Source: Bacillus_CJ salitolerans (GTDB lineage: Bacteria > Bacillota > Bacilli > Bacillales > SA4). Taken from it: DNA of 64,000 nucleotides. The DNA is taken from the NCBI RefSeq assembly GCF_042680805.1, contig NZ_JBHUEM010000055.1:186001-250000 (forward strand). The letters are read 5' to 3'. The notes under the pieces were generated by a model that was given only the letters and a program-made list of their open reading frames with translations, did no database searches and was not told where the DNA came from. Below are positions 1 to 8,258 of the stretch, in pieces. The position numbers and the translations under genes were made by a program. Each line of letters begins with the position of its first letter. The first letter of the stretch is position 1.

Positions 1-2
1 AC

Positions 3-125
3 GCTGGTGTTGCTCAAATGTATGTAGACGATGAGCGATTCAAGGCCTATTATGATAAAAACCAAGAGGGTGTGGCGGAATTTTTGAGAGATGCCATCCA
101 TATTTATACTGGAATGCAGAAGTAA
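3..125 (+). CDS. MerR-family regulator with TipAS domain, C-terminal end (partial)
   Basis: The open frame enters from the left edge and stops with TAA at 123-125, giving 40 residues. The stretch YVDDERFKAYYDK followed by AEFLRDAIHIYT matches the end of the TipAS (drug-binding) domain found at the C-terminus of TipA/Mta-type MerR regulators. The DNA-binding half lies outside the window. A hairpin terminator follows at once, so this is the end of its transcription unit. The assignment rests on only 40 residues. Confidence 0.7.
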   Translation, partial: AGVAQMYVDDERFKAYYDKNQEGVAEFLRDAIHIYTGMQK

Positions 126-134
126 GGGAGAGAA

Positions 135-166
135 AAGAGTGGCGTATGAAGAATCGCCACTTTTTT
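135..166 (+). terminator. Intrinsic terminator after the TipAS-type gene
   Basis: A GTGGCG stem pairs with CGCCAC around a 10-base loop and is followed by six T. It lies 10 bases after the stop codon. Confidence 0.8.
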
Positions 167-308
167 CATACATAAAAGAAAAGATCAAATTAAAGGAAAA
201 TTTTTACTTTGTATTGAATTATATATATAACAATCCAGTGATGCCGATAATGAAGATCATTATTTTGCAATGATGAGGAAAGGGTAAATAATCGAAAAGT
301 GGTTAACT

Positions 309-346
309 AGAAGCAGGATAGTCAAAAAAAACTAAACTGCTTTTTT
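309..346 (+). terminator. Possible second terminator
   Basis: AAGCAG pairs with CTGCTT across an A-rich loop and is followed by a T run at 341-346. The stem is short. It lies in the gene-free stretch 126-410, in which nothing else is evident. Confidence 0.4.
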
Positions 347-410
347 ACGGTGGGCTATAAATTGTATTTTACATAAATTACTCGGAGCCGAAAAATGAAG
401 AGGTGAGTCT

Positions 411-849
411 ATGTGGAAAAAGGCTTTAATAGTTACGGTGACAATGGTTGCTGGAATAGTAGAATTAATAATAATTGGATTACATTCAAAGCAGTATGAC
501 TCCATCAATTTATTCCCTTATTCACATATCATCTTCGGATGCATTTGTTACCGTATTTATGTCTATTTCTAGACTAGATTCTGCAAAGAGTAAATTAATA
601 AATAATATTGTTTTGTGTGTCAGTGCAGTATTGATTTTTTTACCGATTCTTTACTATTTGAATGTCCCGAAGTATACCTATCAAGAAGCTTTAGAACAGC
701 TAATAAAAGAAGAACAGATCATTACATCAACAAATGAACCGAGAAGTATAATCGTTGACAAGCAGAAATGGTATTTGATCATAGATAAGGATGAGGTTTT
801 GTTTGCAGTTGACCCATTTTCAGGGGCGTATAAGATGTTGTCTGAGTAG
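411..849 (+). pseudogene. Frameshifted small membrane protein
   Basis: An ATG at 411 follows a GAGGTGAG ribosome binding site and opens a frame (MWKKALIVTVTMVAG...) with a hydrophobic N-terminus, which stops at TAG 570-572. Sense continues in the +1 frame as RLDSAKSKLINNIV, a second hydrophobic stretch (VLCVSAVLIFLPILYYL) and a soluble tail (KWYLIIDKDEVLFAVDPFSG), ending at 847-849. Removing one base near 565-572 would restore one product of about 145 residues with two membrane segments. The tail resembles small Bacillus membrane or lipoproteins of unknown function. Either the gene is truly broken or the base call is wrong. Confidence 0.55.
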
Positions 850-865
850 AAAAGCTTAATACATC

Positions 866-1045
866 CTGGCGCTAAGACCCCCACTTCAAAACTTTAGAAT
901 AATCGAGAAGTTTAAGTGGGGGATAAGGCGCTAGTAAGAACACTGTATAGGAACAAGACTAAAGTCGCCACCTTCTGTGGCAACGTCTGTGTGACCAACT
1001 GTGTGGGCCGGGGCTAAAACCCCCACTGATTGAAGTTTCACTTTA
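866..1045. repeat. IS200/IS605-end-like palindromic element, copy 1
   Basis: A long palindrome (CCCCCACTT pairing with AAGTGGGGG around an AAACTTTAGAATAATCGAGAAGTTT centre) is followed by GCGCTAGTAAGAA, the segment GGAACAAGACTAAAGTCGCC, a GTGTGGGCCGGGGCTAA hairpin and the right arm CCCCCACTGATTGAAG. The same blocks recur at 33937-34095 and 50341-50492. This copy has lost the left arm of the last hairpin. There is no transposase frame inside. The subterminal palindromes are of the kind seen at ends of IS200/IS605 elements and their non-autonomous derivatives. Confidence 0.7.
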
Positions 1046-1141
1046 TGTGGATGCCTTCCTTCCATGGAAAGTGAATGTGTAGCCGTAGACATACCTATTA
1101 AACTTTCAAAACCATGAAGGTTGCAGGAGGAAGTGATAGCG

Positions 1142-1564
1142 ATGAAGAGGGTATTTGTATTCATTCTCTTTCTTATCCTATTAGGATGTTCAACAATAAT
1201 AAGGATTGAAGAGAACGATCATTACGTGAAAAATAAAATTGTCATGGAACAGCTCGTAGGTGAAGAGTACAAGACAACAAACGTCATCAAGGCAGAAAGT
1301 AAGGTCAAACTCGTTATGGAAGCATTAAATGCTACACATTGGCGGGAGGATATGAGAGTCTTAATGATGCGAGAAGAAGATTACCGATTTTACCTTATGC
1401 CTCTTCATTCAAAAAGTAAGGAAGAATCTGAAGTATATAGAGTTTGGATTACCCCTAACAAGGATCGATTGCAAGTGCTAGGATTCAATCAGTTTGCAAT
1501 TATGAATGAAGAAAACTCTGCTATTATACATGGGGTGTTGACAGGTGAGAATCTTGGTGAGTGA
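1142..1564 (+). CDS. Small putative lipoprotein of unknown function
   Basis: 140 residues. The ATG at 1142 was chosen because AGGAGGAAG sits 8 bases upstream; a TTG at 1121 would put this site inside the gene. The N-terminus MKRVFVFILFLILLGC is a lipoprotein signal with lipobox LLGC, so the mature protein should be anchored on the outer face of the membrane. The rest is charged, with no motif I can name. It begins about 100 bases after a palindromic repeat element, so its promoter may lie within or after that element. Confidence 0.65.
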   Translation: MKRVFVFILFLILLGCSTIIRIEENDHYVKNKIVMEQLVGEEYKTTNVIKAESKVKLVMEALNATHWREDMRVLMMREEDYRFYLMPLHSKSKEESEVYRVWITPNKDRLQVLGFNQFAIMNEENSAIIHGVLTGENLGE

Positions 1565-1749
1565 TTTCATATACAAAAAGACTCTTACTATTCCGTACCC
1601 CCATAGCCAAGTTGATAATTAGCAAAGTTCCACTCCCAATGGAGTCCTATGCTTATGCAATTTCTAAACGACGGCTGAACAGGAGTGTTATTTATGTTCG
1701 TTACGATGAAAATGATGGTGATTATTTTTTTTCAATTCAGCTACCATGA
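1561..1749 (+). CDS. Small ORF coupled to the lipoprotein gene, doubtful
   Basis: A GTG at 1561 overlaps the preceding stop codon in a GTGA arrangement, which could allow translational coupling. The 62-residue product ends in RSVIYVRYDENDGDYFFSIQLP, which reads like the C-terminus of a secreted protein, but no Shine-Dalgarno is apparent. It could equally be the frameshifted remnant of a longer lipoprotein. I do not recognise it. Confidence 0.25.
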   Translation: MISYTKRLLLFRTPIAKLIISKVPLPMESYAYAISKRRLNRSVIYVRYDENDGDYFFSIQLP

Positions 1750-1787
1750 TACATATAGCTGATACGAACAAGAGCTAGTAAATTAGT

Positions 1788-1833
1788 AGAAGCCCACTAC
1801 CTCATGCATCAATCTGAGGGTGAGCTTCTTTTT
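1788..1833. terminator. Bidirectional terminator
   Basis: GAAGCCCACTACCTCA pairs imperfectly with TGAGGGTGAGCTTC, followed by TTTTT on the + strand. It lies between the convergent 1561-1749 ORF and the AraC-type gene. Confidence 0.65.
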
Positions 1834-1836
1834 CAT

Positions 1837-2727
1837 TTATGCCGTGACAGCTTTTTTCTTCACTGGAATATAAATATCCATCTCTTTATTTTCTGATCCA
1901 TAGCAGCGCTCATCATACAATTCGAATTCCGTAGTTCCGCTATGCTCATAGCCTGATTGTGGGAACCATTCTGTGAAAACATAGTTCCATGTCGATTGGA
2001 TGGAAGAGGTAAACGTCGATTCATCTGCTTTCGGTGTCGTAAACACCGCATATTCCAATTCTGGGAAGCTTCTGTACACTAATCCTTCAGGTGCTGGAGT
2101 TCCTTCTTTTACTTCCATTCCAATCAGGTAAACAAACTCACCAGTATCAGGACAGAAGTCGGTACAAATTCCAAGCTCATTATTATTTAGAGGACTTGGG
2201 ATGTTCTCACCTAATCGTTTTTGCATATACACCTGCCAAAATTCAGGAATGTCCTTATTATTTTGACCGTCTACTGTTTTTGTTTTTAGTTCGTATCCAA
2301 TGATGTGAAAAGCTGGCTTTGTAATAAATTTTGGTTCCATTTGATTTCCTCCTTGAACGACGATAGTTTTCAGGAAGGCTTTCCCGCGTAAAGGGCCAGA
2401 TAGTAGTTTTTGAGAGCGGTACTGATTTGGCGACACGCCGTAGTATTTTTTGAACGCGCGGTTGAACGATTCCTGATACTGAAACCCCACATCAATCGCT
2501 ATATCAATCACCTTTTCATCGGTGTAATATAGCCTCTCTGCTGCAGAAGTAAGCCGTCTTTTTCTCACATAATCCATCACAGACTCTCCAACCATGGCTT
2601 GGAATACGCGATGGTAATGAAACGGAGAAAAGCAAGCAATCTCTGCGAGTGATTCTAGTGTAATGGGGTCATGCAGATTTTGTTCAATATAATCAAGCGT
2701 TCGTTGTATACTGGCGAAATAATCCAT
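1837..2727 (-). CDS. AraC-family regulator with GyrI-like ligand domain
   Basis: 296 residues. Residues 1-105 form an AraC/XylS double helix-turn-helix: the first helices around LESLAEIACFSPFHYHRVFQ and the second around VIDIAIDVGFQYQESFNRAF, followed by the family signature KKYYGVSPNQYR. Residues about 130-290 match the GyrI/SOUL-like effector-binding domain (Rob C-terminal type), which binds small hydrophobic ligands. This AraC-GyrI architecture is common in Bacillus stress and drug-response regulators. The gene stands alone and divergent from the phosphatase gene, so its target is not evident from context. Confidence 0.85.
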   Translation of the reverse strand: MDYFASIQRTLDYIEQNLHDPITLESLAEIACFSPFHYHRVFQAMVGESVMDYVRKRRLTSAAERLYYTDEKVIDIAIDVGFQYQESFNRAFKKYYGVSPNQYRSQKLLSGPLRGKAFLKTIVVQGGNQMEPKFITKPAFHIIGYELKTKTVDGQNNKDIPEFWQVYMQKRLGENIPSPLNNNELGICTDFCPDTGEFVYLIGMEVKEGTPAPEGLVYRSFPELEYAVFTTPKADESTFTSSIQSTWNYVFTEWFPQSGYEHSGTTEFELYDERCYGSENKEMDIYIPVKKKAVTA

Positions 2728-2906
2728 TTACATCACCTTCCTATTCACAATATAACAGCAAACAAACATTCGGTCTTAACATTTTTTGCTATATTCATTT
2801 CTACATTAAGAATAAACGATTACATCCTTTATAGGGAAGATTAAAGGAGATTTTTGTCAATATACTGAATTAGTATAAAAACTAGACTCTAGTAGGAGGT
2901 GCAAGG

Positions 2907-3434
2907 ATGATTTATGTCATAAGGCACGGTCAAACAGATTTAAATAAAGAACGAAGAATGCAAGGTAGGTCAGGTTTACCATTAAATGCAACAGGATTAG
3001 AACAAGCGGAGTTACTTCGAGAAAAGCTGAGCGGGATAACATTTGATTATGTATATTCTTCTCCGCAAGTAAGGGCGATCCAAACGGCAGAATTGGTAAC
3101 AGGAATGAAAGCTGTGGTAGATGATCGCCTTAATGTGTTTGACTTAGGGGAGGCAGACAGATTACATGTTAGCGAAGTGCAGAGAGTAGGGGTTTTGCCA
3201 GATTCAAATGTCTATCATGGTGTTGAAGACCCAACTCGTTTTGTCAAACGAGTCTTTCAGTTTATGAGTGAATTAGAGAATAGGTTTTGTAATCAGGAGC
3301 TTAATATTCTACTGTCAGGACATCGATGTACGACTGGTTGTATCGGTGCCTACTTTGAAGGGCTGCCAGAGGATGGGAATCTATTAAAATATTCATCAGA
3401 TACTGGGGAGTATAAAGTGTTTCAGTTTAAGTAA
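2907..3434 (+). CDS. Histidine phosphatase family protein (phosphoglycerate mutase-like)
   Basis: 175 residues, starting at an ATG 8 bases after AGGAGGTG. The RHG motif (VIRHGQTDLN, residues 4-13) carries the phosphorylated histidine, and the second family histidine is in LLSGHRCTTG near residue 138. YSSPQVRAIQTAE is the usual middle signature. Members hydrolyse small phosphoesters in the cytoplasm; the substrate cannot be told from sequence. The Cys-rich stretch after the second His (RCTTGC) replaces the more usual hydrophobic residues. Confidence 0.85.
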   Translation: MIYVIRHGQTDLNKERRMQGRSGLPLNATGLEQAELLREKLSGITFDYVYSSPQVRAIQTAELVTGMKAVVDDRLNVFDLGEADRLHVSEVQRVGVLPDSNVYHGVEDPTRFVKRVFQFMSELENRFCNQELNILLSGHRCTTGCIGAYFEGLPEDGNLLKYSSDTGEYKVFQFK

Positions 3435-3442
3435 TGGTAGTT

Positions 3443-3478
3443 TCGCCGATAAATGTTCAATTTCGGCCGGTAAGCAGC
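3443..3478. repeat. Short TCGGCCGGTAA-type intergenic repeat, locus 1
   Basis: TTTCGCCGATAAATG is followed by TTTCGGCCGGTAAGC. Related units occur at 18891-18955 and 39128-39195, always between genes. Function unknown. Confidence 0.5.
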
Positions 3479-3598
3479 AAATGAGACCTAACAGAACCCG
3501 AAACTGGGCTTTGGTTTTACTATATAAATACTAAGTGAGCTTCATTTTAAACAAGAAAAGCTACGAAACTTCATACCAATTGTAAGGAGAGAATCACA

Positions 3599-4192
3599 TT
3601 GAAAGAAACAATCCAGTTGGCCTTACAATCAATACCAAAACTAGAAAGTGGCCAAAGAATCATCCTCGGAATCGACGGATTAAGTCGATCTGGAAAAACG
3701 ACCTTTGTCAAAAAAGCTCAAGAGTATCTTCAAGAGAAGCAAGTTCCGGTTTGTTTATTTCATATAGACGATTACATTGTAGAGAGAAAAAAGCGTTATA
3801 ACACGCAGCACGAAGAGTGGTATGAGTATTATCAACTGCAATGGGACATAGAGTGGTTAAAGGAGAACTTTTTCATGGAGCTAAAGAAATCAAAGGAGCT
3901 TCACTTATTAACTTATGACGATCACTCCGATACACAAAGCGTACGGACGATTCCGTTACCTGAGACTTGTCTACTCATGATTGAAGGCGTGTTTCTGCAG
4001 CGAGAAGAGTGGAGAAGCTTCTATGATTATATGATTTATCTGGATTGCCCTCGTGATAAAAGATTCCAACGGGAAAGTGCTAGTACCAAGCAAAACCTTG
4101 AAAAATTCGAAAATCGGTATTGGAAAGCAGAAGAGTATTATGTAGAGACTGTATCTCCAATGGAGCAAGCTGATTATGTAATTCAGAGTTGA
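3599..4192 (+). CDS. P-loop nucleoside/uridine kinase-like protein
   Basis: 197 residues with a TTG start at 3599, preceded by AAGGAGAG. A Walker A loop GLSRSGKT lies at residues 27-34, and the HIDDY segment near residue 56 fits the conserved acidic motif of uridine kinase/phosphoribulokinase-like folds. MIEGVFLQREEW and LDCPRDKRFQRE correspond to the later core strands and the basic lid. It probably transfers phosphate from ATP to a small metabolite. Bacillus homologues are usually annotated only as kinase or uridine kinase. It is a single gene. Confidence 0.75.
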   Translation: MKETIQLALQSIPKLESGQRIILGIDGLSRSGKTTFVKKAQEYLQEKQVPVCLFHIDDYIVERKKRYNTQHEEWYEYYQLQWDIEWLKENFFMELKKSKELHLLTYDDHSDTQSVRTIPLPETCLLMIEGVFLQREEWRSFYDYMIYLDCPRDKRFQRESASTKQNLEKFENRYWKAEEYYVETVSPMEQADYVIQS

Positions 4193-4363
4193 GTAGATCC
4201 AGTAATGGAAATTAGTGAGTAATTGGACTGATAAAAGGAACAAGGTGCAGTAGGACTCATAAAAAATAAGGTTATTAAGGTATAAATGAGTTTTCTGATC
4301 TATATTATGATGTTCTTCTCAACCTTCCTAAAAAAAATTTGAGGGCTATTCATTTTCCCTAAC

Positions 4364-4395
4364 GAAAAAGAACACCCGATTTTTTCAGGGTGTCC
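4364..4395 (-). terminator. Terminator of the subtilisin gene
   Basis: Read on the minus strand, GGACACCC pairs with GGGTGTTC and is followed by TTTTT, 12 bases after the stop codon. Confidence 0.8.
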
Positions 4396-4406
4396 TACTT
4401 AAATGG

Positions 4407-5855
4407 CTATCTGACACTAATTTTGACTCTTGAAATACTGTTCCTATAACCTTCTTTTGATGTTTGAGACTCTATTTCATATGTTCCTTTTAATGAAGTC
4501 CACATAGATGTTGAGTGAGCTACTTTGAATTGTCCTCTTGAGTCTGTGATGCCTTTGTATACTTTACCAGTGCCAAGCGGGTCGTAAACAACAACCCTAG
4601 CGTTAGCTCCAATTAAAACTTTTCCATTATGATCATAGGCAGTCATGGTTACATTGATTTTTTCTCCAGCTTTATATACGGATTTATTCGTAACTACCGT
4701 CGTTTTAGTATCATAAAGAACCGTCTCTTGAGCTGGAGCTGGTTCAATTATCTGTTCGGCTTTGGGAGCTTGAATTAAACCATATCCATACCAATGATCT
4801 ATACCTGCAGTACCTAGATCAACTACACCTTGTTGTAGTTTAGTACGGAGTTCTTTTGCGCTTAACGAGCTGTTTGCTTGTATTAATAATGCTAAATTCC
4901 CAGCTACATAAGGAGCTGCCATAGAAGTCCCACTCATACGTCCATATTGATTGTTTAAGTAGGTGCTTAACACACTTACACCCGGAGCAGCCACTTCAAT
5001 TGTACTTCCAGTCGCTGAGAAAGAAGCACGACGGTCAGAAGAGTCTGTCGCAGAAACCGCAATAACTGAGCTATAGCGAGCCGGATAGTTCACCGTATCT
5101 CCACTTCCGTCACTTGAACCGTTGTTCCCAGCCGCGGCTACAATAAGGATGTTTTGGCTGTATGCTTTATCTACGACTTGTTGTAGAGTAGAAGAGTGAG
5201 TGGTTGTCCCTAAACTTAAGTTGATAATGTCCATTTTGTTGTTAATAGACCAATCAACACCTGCGACGATGTCTGACAGGTATCCAGAACCATGTTGGTC
5301 TAACACTTTCACCGCATAAATATCTGATTCAGGAGCAATCCCAACTGAACCAATAGAGTTATTTCTCGCCCCAATTATTCCTGCTACATGCGTTCCATGT
5401 CCGTTATCATCATGGAATGAAGTTGTGTAAGATACAAATGATATACCACCAGGTATGACTAAATCGTCATGTCTCGCAATACCAGTATCCACAACCGCAA
5501 TCTTTACACCCTTACCAGTAAAGTTAGCTCCCCAAGCTTTTGGTGCTTCTGTTCTTGTGATCCCCCAATCAGCGGTTTGTGATTTCACCTTAAGAACAAT
5601 GTCTTTTTCCACTGCTTTTACATTAGGATTATTTTGAATGCCCTTAATTGCGGTAGAAGGTAATGTAATTGAAAGAGCCGGTACATGTTTGTACTCACGA
5701 TTCACTTTTCCTTTTGCTTTTGTAACGATCGTTTTATCGACTTTGTCTTTAAAAAGAATTAACACGCGTTCTTGTTGAACTTGAGCGCCTGCAAATGAAG
5801 GTATAAACGTTAAAGTAAGTGATAAGGCCGTAAGAATTGATAGTAACCTTTTCAT
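4407..5855 (-). CDS. Secreted subtilisin-like serine protease (S8) with C-terminal Ig-like domain
   Basis: 482 residues. There is a signal peptide (1-24), then an I9-type propeptide with RVLILFKDKVDK, then the peptidase domain (about 95-365). The triad is Asp123 (VVDTG), His153 (NGHGTHVAG) and Ser311 (GTSMAAP), with oxyanion Asn244 (AAGNNG). The tail, about 385-482, is a beta-rich Ig-like/MG2-type domain (KTTVVTNKSVYKAGEKINV), longer than the usual 380-residue subtilisins and likely to bind surface or substrate. It is transcribed divergently from the WxL gene across 395 bases, so it may act on or near the same cell-surface proteins; that is inference. Confidence 0.92.
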   Translation of the reverse strand: MKRLLSILTALSLTLTFIPSFAGAQVQQERVLILFKDKVDKTIVTKAKGKVNREYKHVPALSITLPSTAIKGIQNNPNVKAVEKDIVLKVKSQTADWGITRTEAPKAWGANFTGKGVKIAVVDTGIARHDDLVIPGGISFVSYTTSFHDDNGHGTHVAGIIGARNNSIGSVGIAPESDIYAVKVLDQHGSGYLSDIVAGVDWSINNKMDIINLSLGTTTHSSTLQQVVDKAYSQNILIVAAAGNNGSSDGSGDTVNYPARYSSVIAVSATDSSDRRASFSATGSTIEVAAPGVSVLSTYLNNQYGRMSGTSMAAPYVAGNLALLIQANSSLSAKELRTKLQQGVVDLGTAGIDHWYGYGLIQAPKAEQIIEPAPAQETVLYDTKTTVVTNKSVYKAGEKINVTMTAYDHNGKVLIGANARVVVYDPLGTGKVYKGITDSRGQFKVAHSTSMWTSLKGTYEIESQTSKEGYRNSISRVKISVR

Positions 5856-6250
5856 AAATGTTCTCCTCTCATTTGTAAGATCTAGCTGTATATATGTCTA
5901 TCATAATCTCGAGGAATGATTATGCCTATATGCTTTTAATTACCAATGTTGCCATAAAAATGGCCACGAGGATGTAAACATACACTAATCGAAGAAATTC
6001 TCATTGTTTCATATAAAGAGATACTATTAATTAATGTAAACAGTTCCTGTGACAAATGATTATTTACCAGCGAAATCCTCATTTGGAAATGGAATCTATC
6101 TATTCAATAATCTCTAAACCTCGTATGATTACGTTGTTGATGAAATTCAAATTCACCTTCTAAGTGAATGCGAGCCAAATCAGCAAATATGATTATTTGT
6201 TGTCTAGTCGTTCGTGTTTTGATCTCATATACTTTAGGAGGAATTCATAG
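5856..6250. other. Divergent regulatory region between the protease and WxL genes
   Basis: 395 bases without a convincing gene. The protease ribosome site (minus strand GGAGAAC) and the WxL site (TAGGAGGAATTC, 6235-6246) lie at its ends. AT-rich, with no promoter I would defend and no clear operator. Confidence 0.4.
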
Positions 6251-6829
6251 ATGAAAAAATCTCTATTTAAAAAGTTTATTGTTACTACAATGGCTTTTGG
6301 TATTGTTGCAACTGCATTTAGCACGCATTCATTTGCTTCTACAACTTCAACCGTTCAAGGCGGGACTTTATCTGGAGGATCCATGACATTTACTGGTTTA
6401 CCAGCAACATTAAATGGTACTCTAGTGAAATCTACTGCAAATTGGGCTATTGGTGATATCACGGATGCAAGAGGTACGGGTGAGGGGTGGAACCTTTCAC
6501 TAACATTAACTCAATTCAAAGAAGTTGATGGTAATGGAGCTTATGTTATTGGCGGAAAATCTCTTGCTACGAATTCATTAAAAGTAGTCGGAGTACCTAC
6601 AATTAATAAGAAAGACTCGACTTCATCTGACATTACAACCATCACTCCCGTTGCTTCAGGAACAGCACTAGATAATGGAAGTACGGTTAAAGTTTTATCC
6701 GCGTCACTAAATGGTGGTATGGGTTCCTACACAATTGGTAACCTAGGTGTAGAATTGACTATTCCTGCTAATGCCTATGCAAAAACATACAAAACAGATG
6801 CAACTGTAACTATAAATACAGCTCCTTAA
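6251..6829 (+). CDS. WxL-domain cell-surface protein
   Basis: 192 residues, starting at an ATG 7 bases after AGGAGG. A Sec signal peptide ends at THSFA (about residue 29). The first WxL motif is in GEGWNLSLTLTQF; the distal motif is the ending IPANAYAKTYKTDATVTINT, the usual position of the YxxxYxATLTxxL element. WxL domains bind peptidoglycan non-covalently and hold proteins on the Gram-positive wall. This is a short single-domain form. A terminator and then the gene for a WxL-interacting protein follow, which is the standard two-gene arrangement. A TasA/camelysin assignment was considered and dropped because of the WxL motifs. Confidence 0.85.
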   Translation: MKKSLFKKFIVTTMAFGIVATAFSTHSFASTTSTVQGGTLSGGSMTFTGLPATLNGTLVKSTANWAIGDITDARGTGEGWNLSLTLTQFKEVDGNGAYVIGGKSLATNSLKVVGVPTINKKDSTSSDITTITPVASGTALDNGSTVKVLSASLNGGMGSYTIGNLGVELTIPANAYAKTYKTDATVTINTAP

Positions 6830-6845
6830 TAAATGATTATTTTTT

Positions 6846-6877
6846 TAAAAGTCCTCCAATACTAAGGGGGACTTTTT
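6846..6877 (+). terminator. Terminator or attenuator between the WxL gene and its partner
   Basis: AAAAGTCC pairs with GGGGACTTTTT. It lies 17 bases after the WxL stop and just before the partner's ribosome site, so it probably limits read-through and gives much more WxL protein than anchor. Confidence 0.75.
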
Positions 6878-6898
6878 AATTTTTAGGAGTGGTTGTTA

Positions 6899-7963
6899 AT
6901 GAAACACCTGTTATTATGCTTGATCTTACTAGCCTTTATGTTTATATCTTACCCAATTATTTCAGTATATGCAGAGGAAAATAATTTTGAATTCCGTGTG
7001 GAACCAATCTTTCCAGATTCACAAATTGGTAATAAAGGATATTACCATTTCAAAGGAACACCTCATGATACTGTTACGTTACAAGCACGTATTATCAATG
7101 ACAGTGAACAGAATTTGAATGTTATCATTCGAAGTTTGAATGCTTATAGTGGAAATCAAGGGATCTTATACCAAACAGAGCCTGTTTTAAAAGGAACGGA
7201 AATTATCAATGAAAGCTTTCAATTTCAAAAAATAGCCACTACCCCAACTGAAGTAACACTTGAACCTTTGCAGTCTGAGCTCGTTGAATTTACACTAAAT
7301 ATTCCAAATATTAATGGTACGTTACTTGGTAGTGTAGAGTTTAGAGTCTTTAAAGGCACAAAAGAATTGACACAGAAAGAAGAAAACTCACAACTACTGA
7401 TTGACCAATACAAAGCAATTAACATTGGTGTTCAGATTGATGTAACAGATTATAACGAGACACCTTCAATGGAATTAGACAAACCATTCTTTTCTCCCGA
7501 GCAAATTGCGATTATGGTTCCAATGGAAAATAGCTATCCGGTCATTGTTCCAAATATATCGGGAACCTACAAGATCACCAAGAATGAAGATACAACGTTC
7601 TCCATGACAGGAGAAATTCCTTCATTTAAAATGGCGCCTATGACGACTTTTCATTATCCGATTAGATGGTCAGAAGGAACATTAGAACCAGGAACATACG
7701 ATGTTAGTTTATCACTGGATGTGAATGGAAGTACCCAATCTTACGAACAAACCATATCGATTGAAAATAATGAAGTGCAGAAGACACAAGAAAAAATGGA
7801 AGAACGGGGAGAAGTCGCAATTGCCCCTAAGACATTTCCATGGACAACCATAATGATTGTTCTATTTATCATTGTTTTGATCTTAATATGGATGATAAAA
7901 AAACCAAAATCCAAAAGAAAAGATCGAAAGTATCCAGGACAAAATCCAAATGATTCATACTAA
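6899..7963 (+). CDS. WxL-interacting protein (DUF916/DUF3324), membrane-anchored
   Basis: 354 residues. The ATG at 6899 has AGGAG 9 bases upstream. A signal peptide (1-27) is followed by a DUF916 peptidoglycan-binding domain (about 30-150: FEFRVEPIFPDSQ ... VTLQARIIND), a DUF3324 domain (about 160-290), a membrane helix (about 314-334, TIMIVLFIIVLILIWMI) and a short Lys/Arg-rich cytoplasmic tail. Proteins of this build (WxLIP) bind wall and WxL partners. Together with the upstream gene it forms a minimal WxL locus, without the large adhesin usual in Enterococcus or Listeria. Confidence 0.85.
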   Translation: MKHLLLCLILLAFMFISYPIISVYAEENNFEFRVEPIFPDSQIGNKGYYHFKGTPHDTVTLQARIINDSEQNLNVIIRSLNAYSGNQGILYQTEPVLKGTEIINESFQFQKIATTPTEVTLEPLQSELVEFTLNIPNINGTLLGSVEFRVFKGTKELTQKEENSQLLIDQYKAINIGVQIDVTDYNETPSMELDKPFFSPEQIAIMVPMENSYPVIVPNISGTYKITKNEDTTFSMTGEIPSFKMAPMTTFHYPIRWSEGTLEPGTYDVSLSLDVNGSTQSYEQTISIENNEVQKTQEKMEERGEVAIAPKTFPWTTIMIVLFIIVLILIWMIKKPKSKRKDRKYPGQNPNDSY

Positions 7964-8100
7964 GCTTCATCATTTGTAGGAAGCCGCCGTCCTAAAAAAG
8001 GATTTTACTTTGAATGGAAAAAAATATGCATATTCTTTTTAGAAAAGATACTGTATATTCTTACTAATATGAAGAATGAAATATCGTCGTTTCTTCATTT

Positions 8101-8186
8101 GAAAAAGGCAAACCTATTGAAAGATAGAGACGCAAAGGTACAGACCTACGGTTTATACTAGGGTGGCTGATCTGCTGAAGAATTGA
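8101..8186 (+). ncRNA. c-di-GMP-I (GEMM-I) riboswitch upstream of the DUF5667 gene
   Basis: The core AAGGCAAACC, a hairpin capped by a GAAA tetraloop (CTATTGAAAGATAG), the invariant GAGACGCAAAG and a second stem-loop ending GGTGGCTGATCTG match the GEMM-I consensus in order. The last helix departs more from consensus than in the copy at 32045. There is no terminator hairpin with a T run before the gene, so control may be translational. The aptamer ends about 70 bases before the start codon. Confidence 0.75.
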
Positions 8187-8258
8187 GATACTTTACTTAT
8201 TTTTAAGTAGAATTCGAAATTCTTCCGATTCAAATAACTTGTGTTGGAGGGATTTTTT

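Noticed and set aside
91..273. 60-residue ORF beginning inside the TipAS gene
   Set aside because: It runs through the gene's stop and terminator hairpin in another frame.
931..1164. Minus-strand ORFs at 931-1164 and 33782-34051 with similar sequence (GHTDVATEGGDFSLVPIQ)
   Set aside because: The likeness comes from the shared palindromic element, not from a protein. There is no ribosome site, and the frames continue into unrelated flanks.
6251..6829. TasA/camelysin-type matrix protein for the 192-residue surface protein
   Set aside because: The GEGWNL motif and the IPANAY...Y ending fit a WxL domain, and the next gene is a WxL-interacting protein.
8030..8070. Promoter for the first c-di-GMP riboswitch
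   Set aside because: Candidate -35/-10 pairs match only about half of the consensus, so none was annotated.
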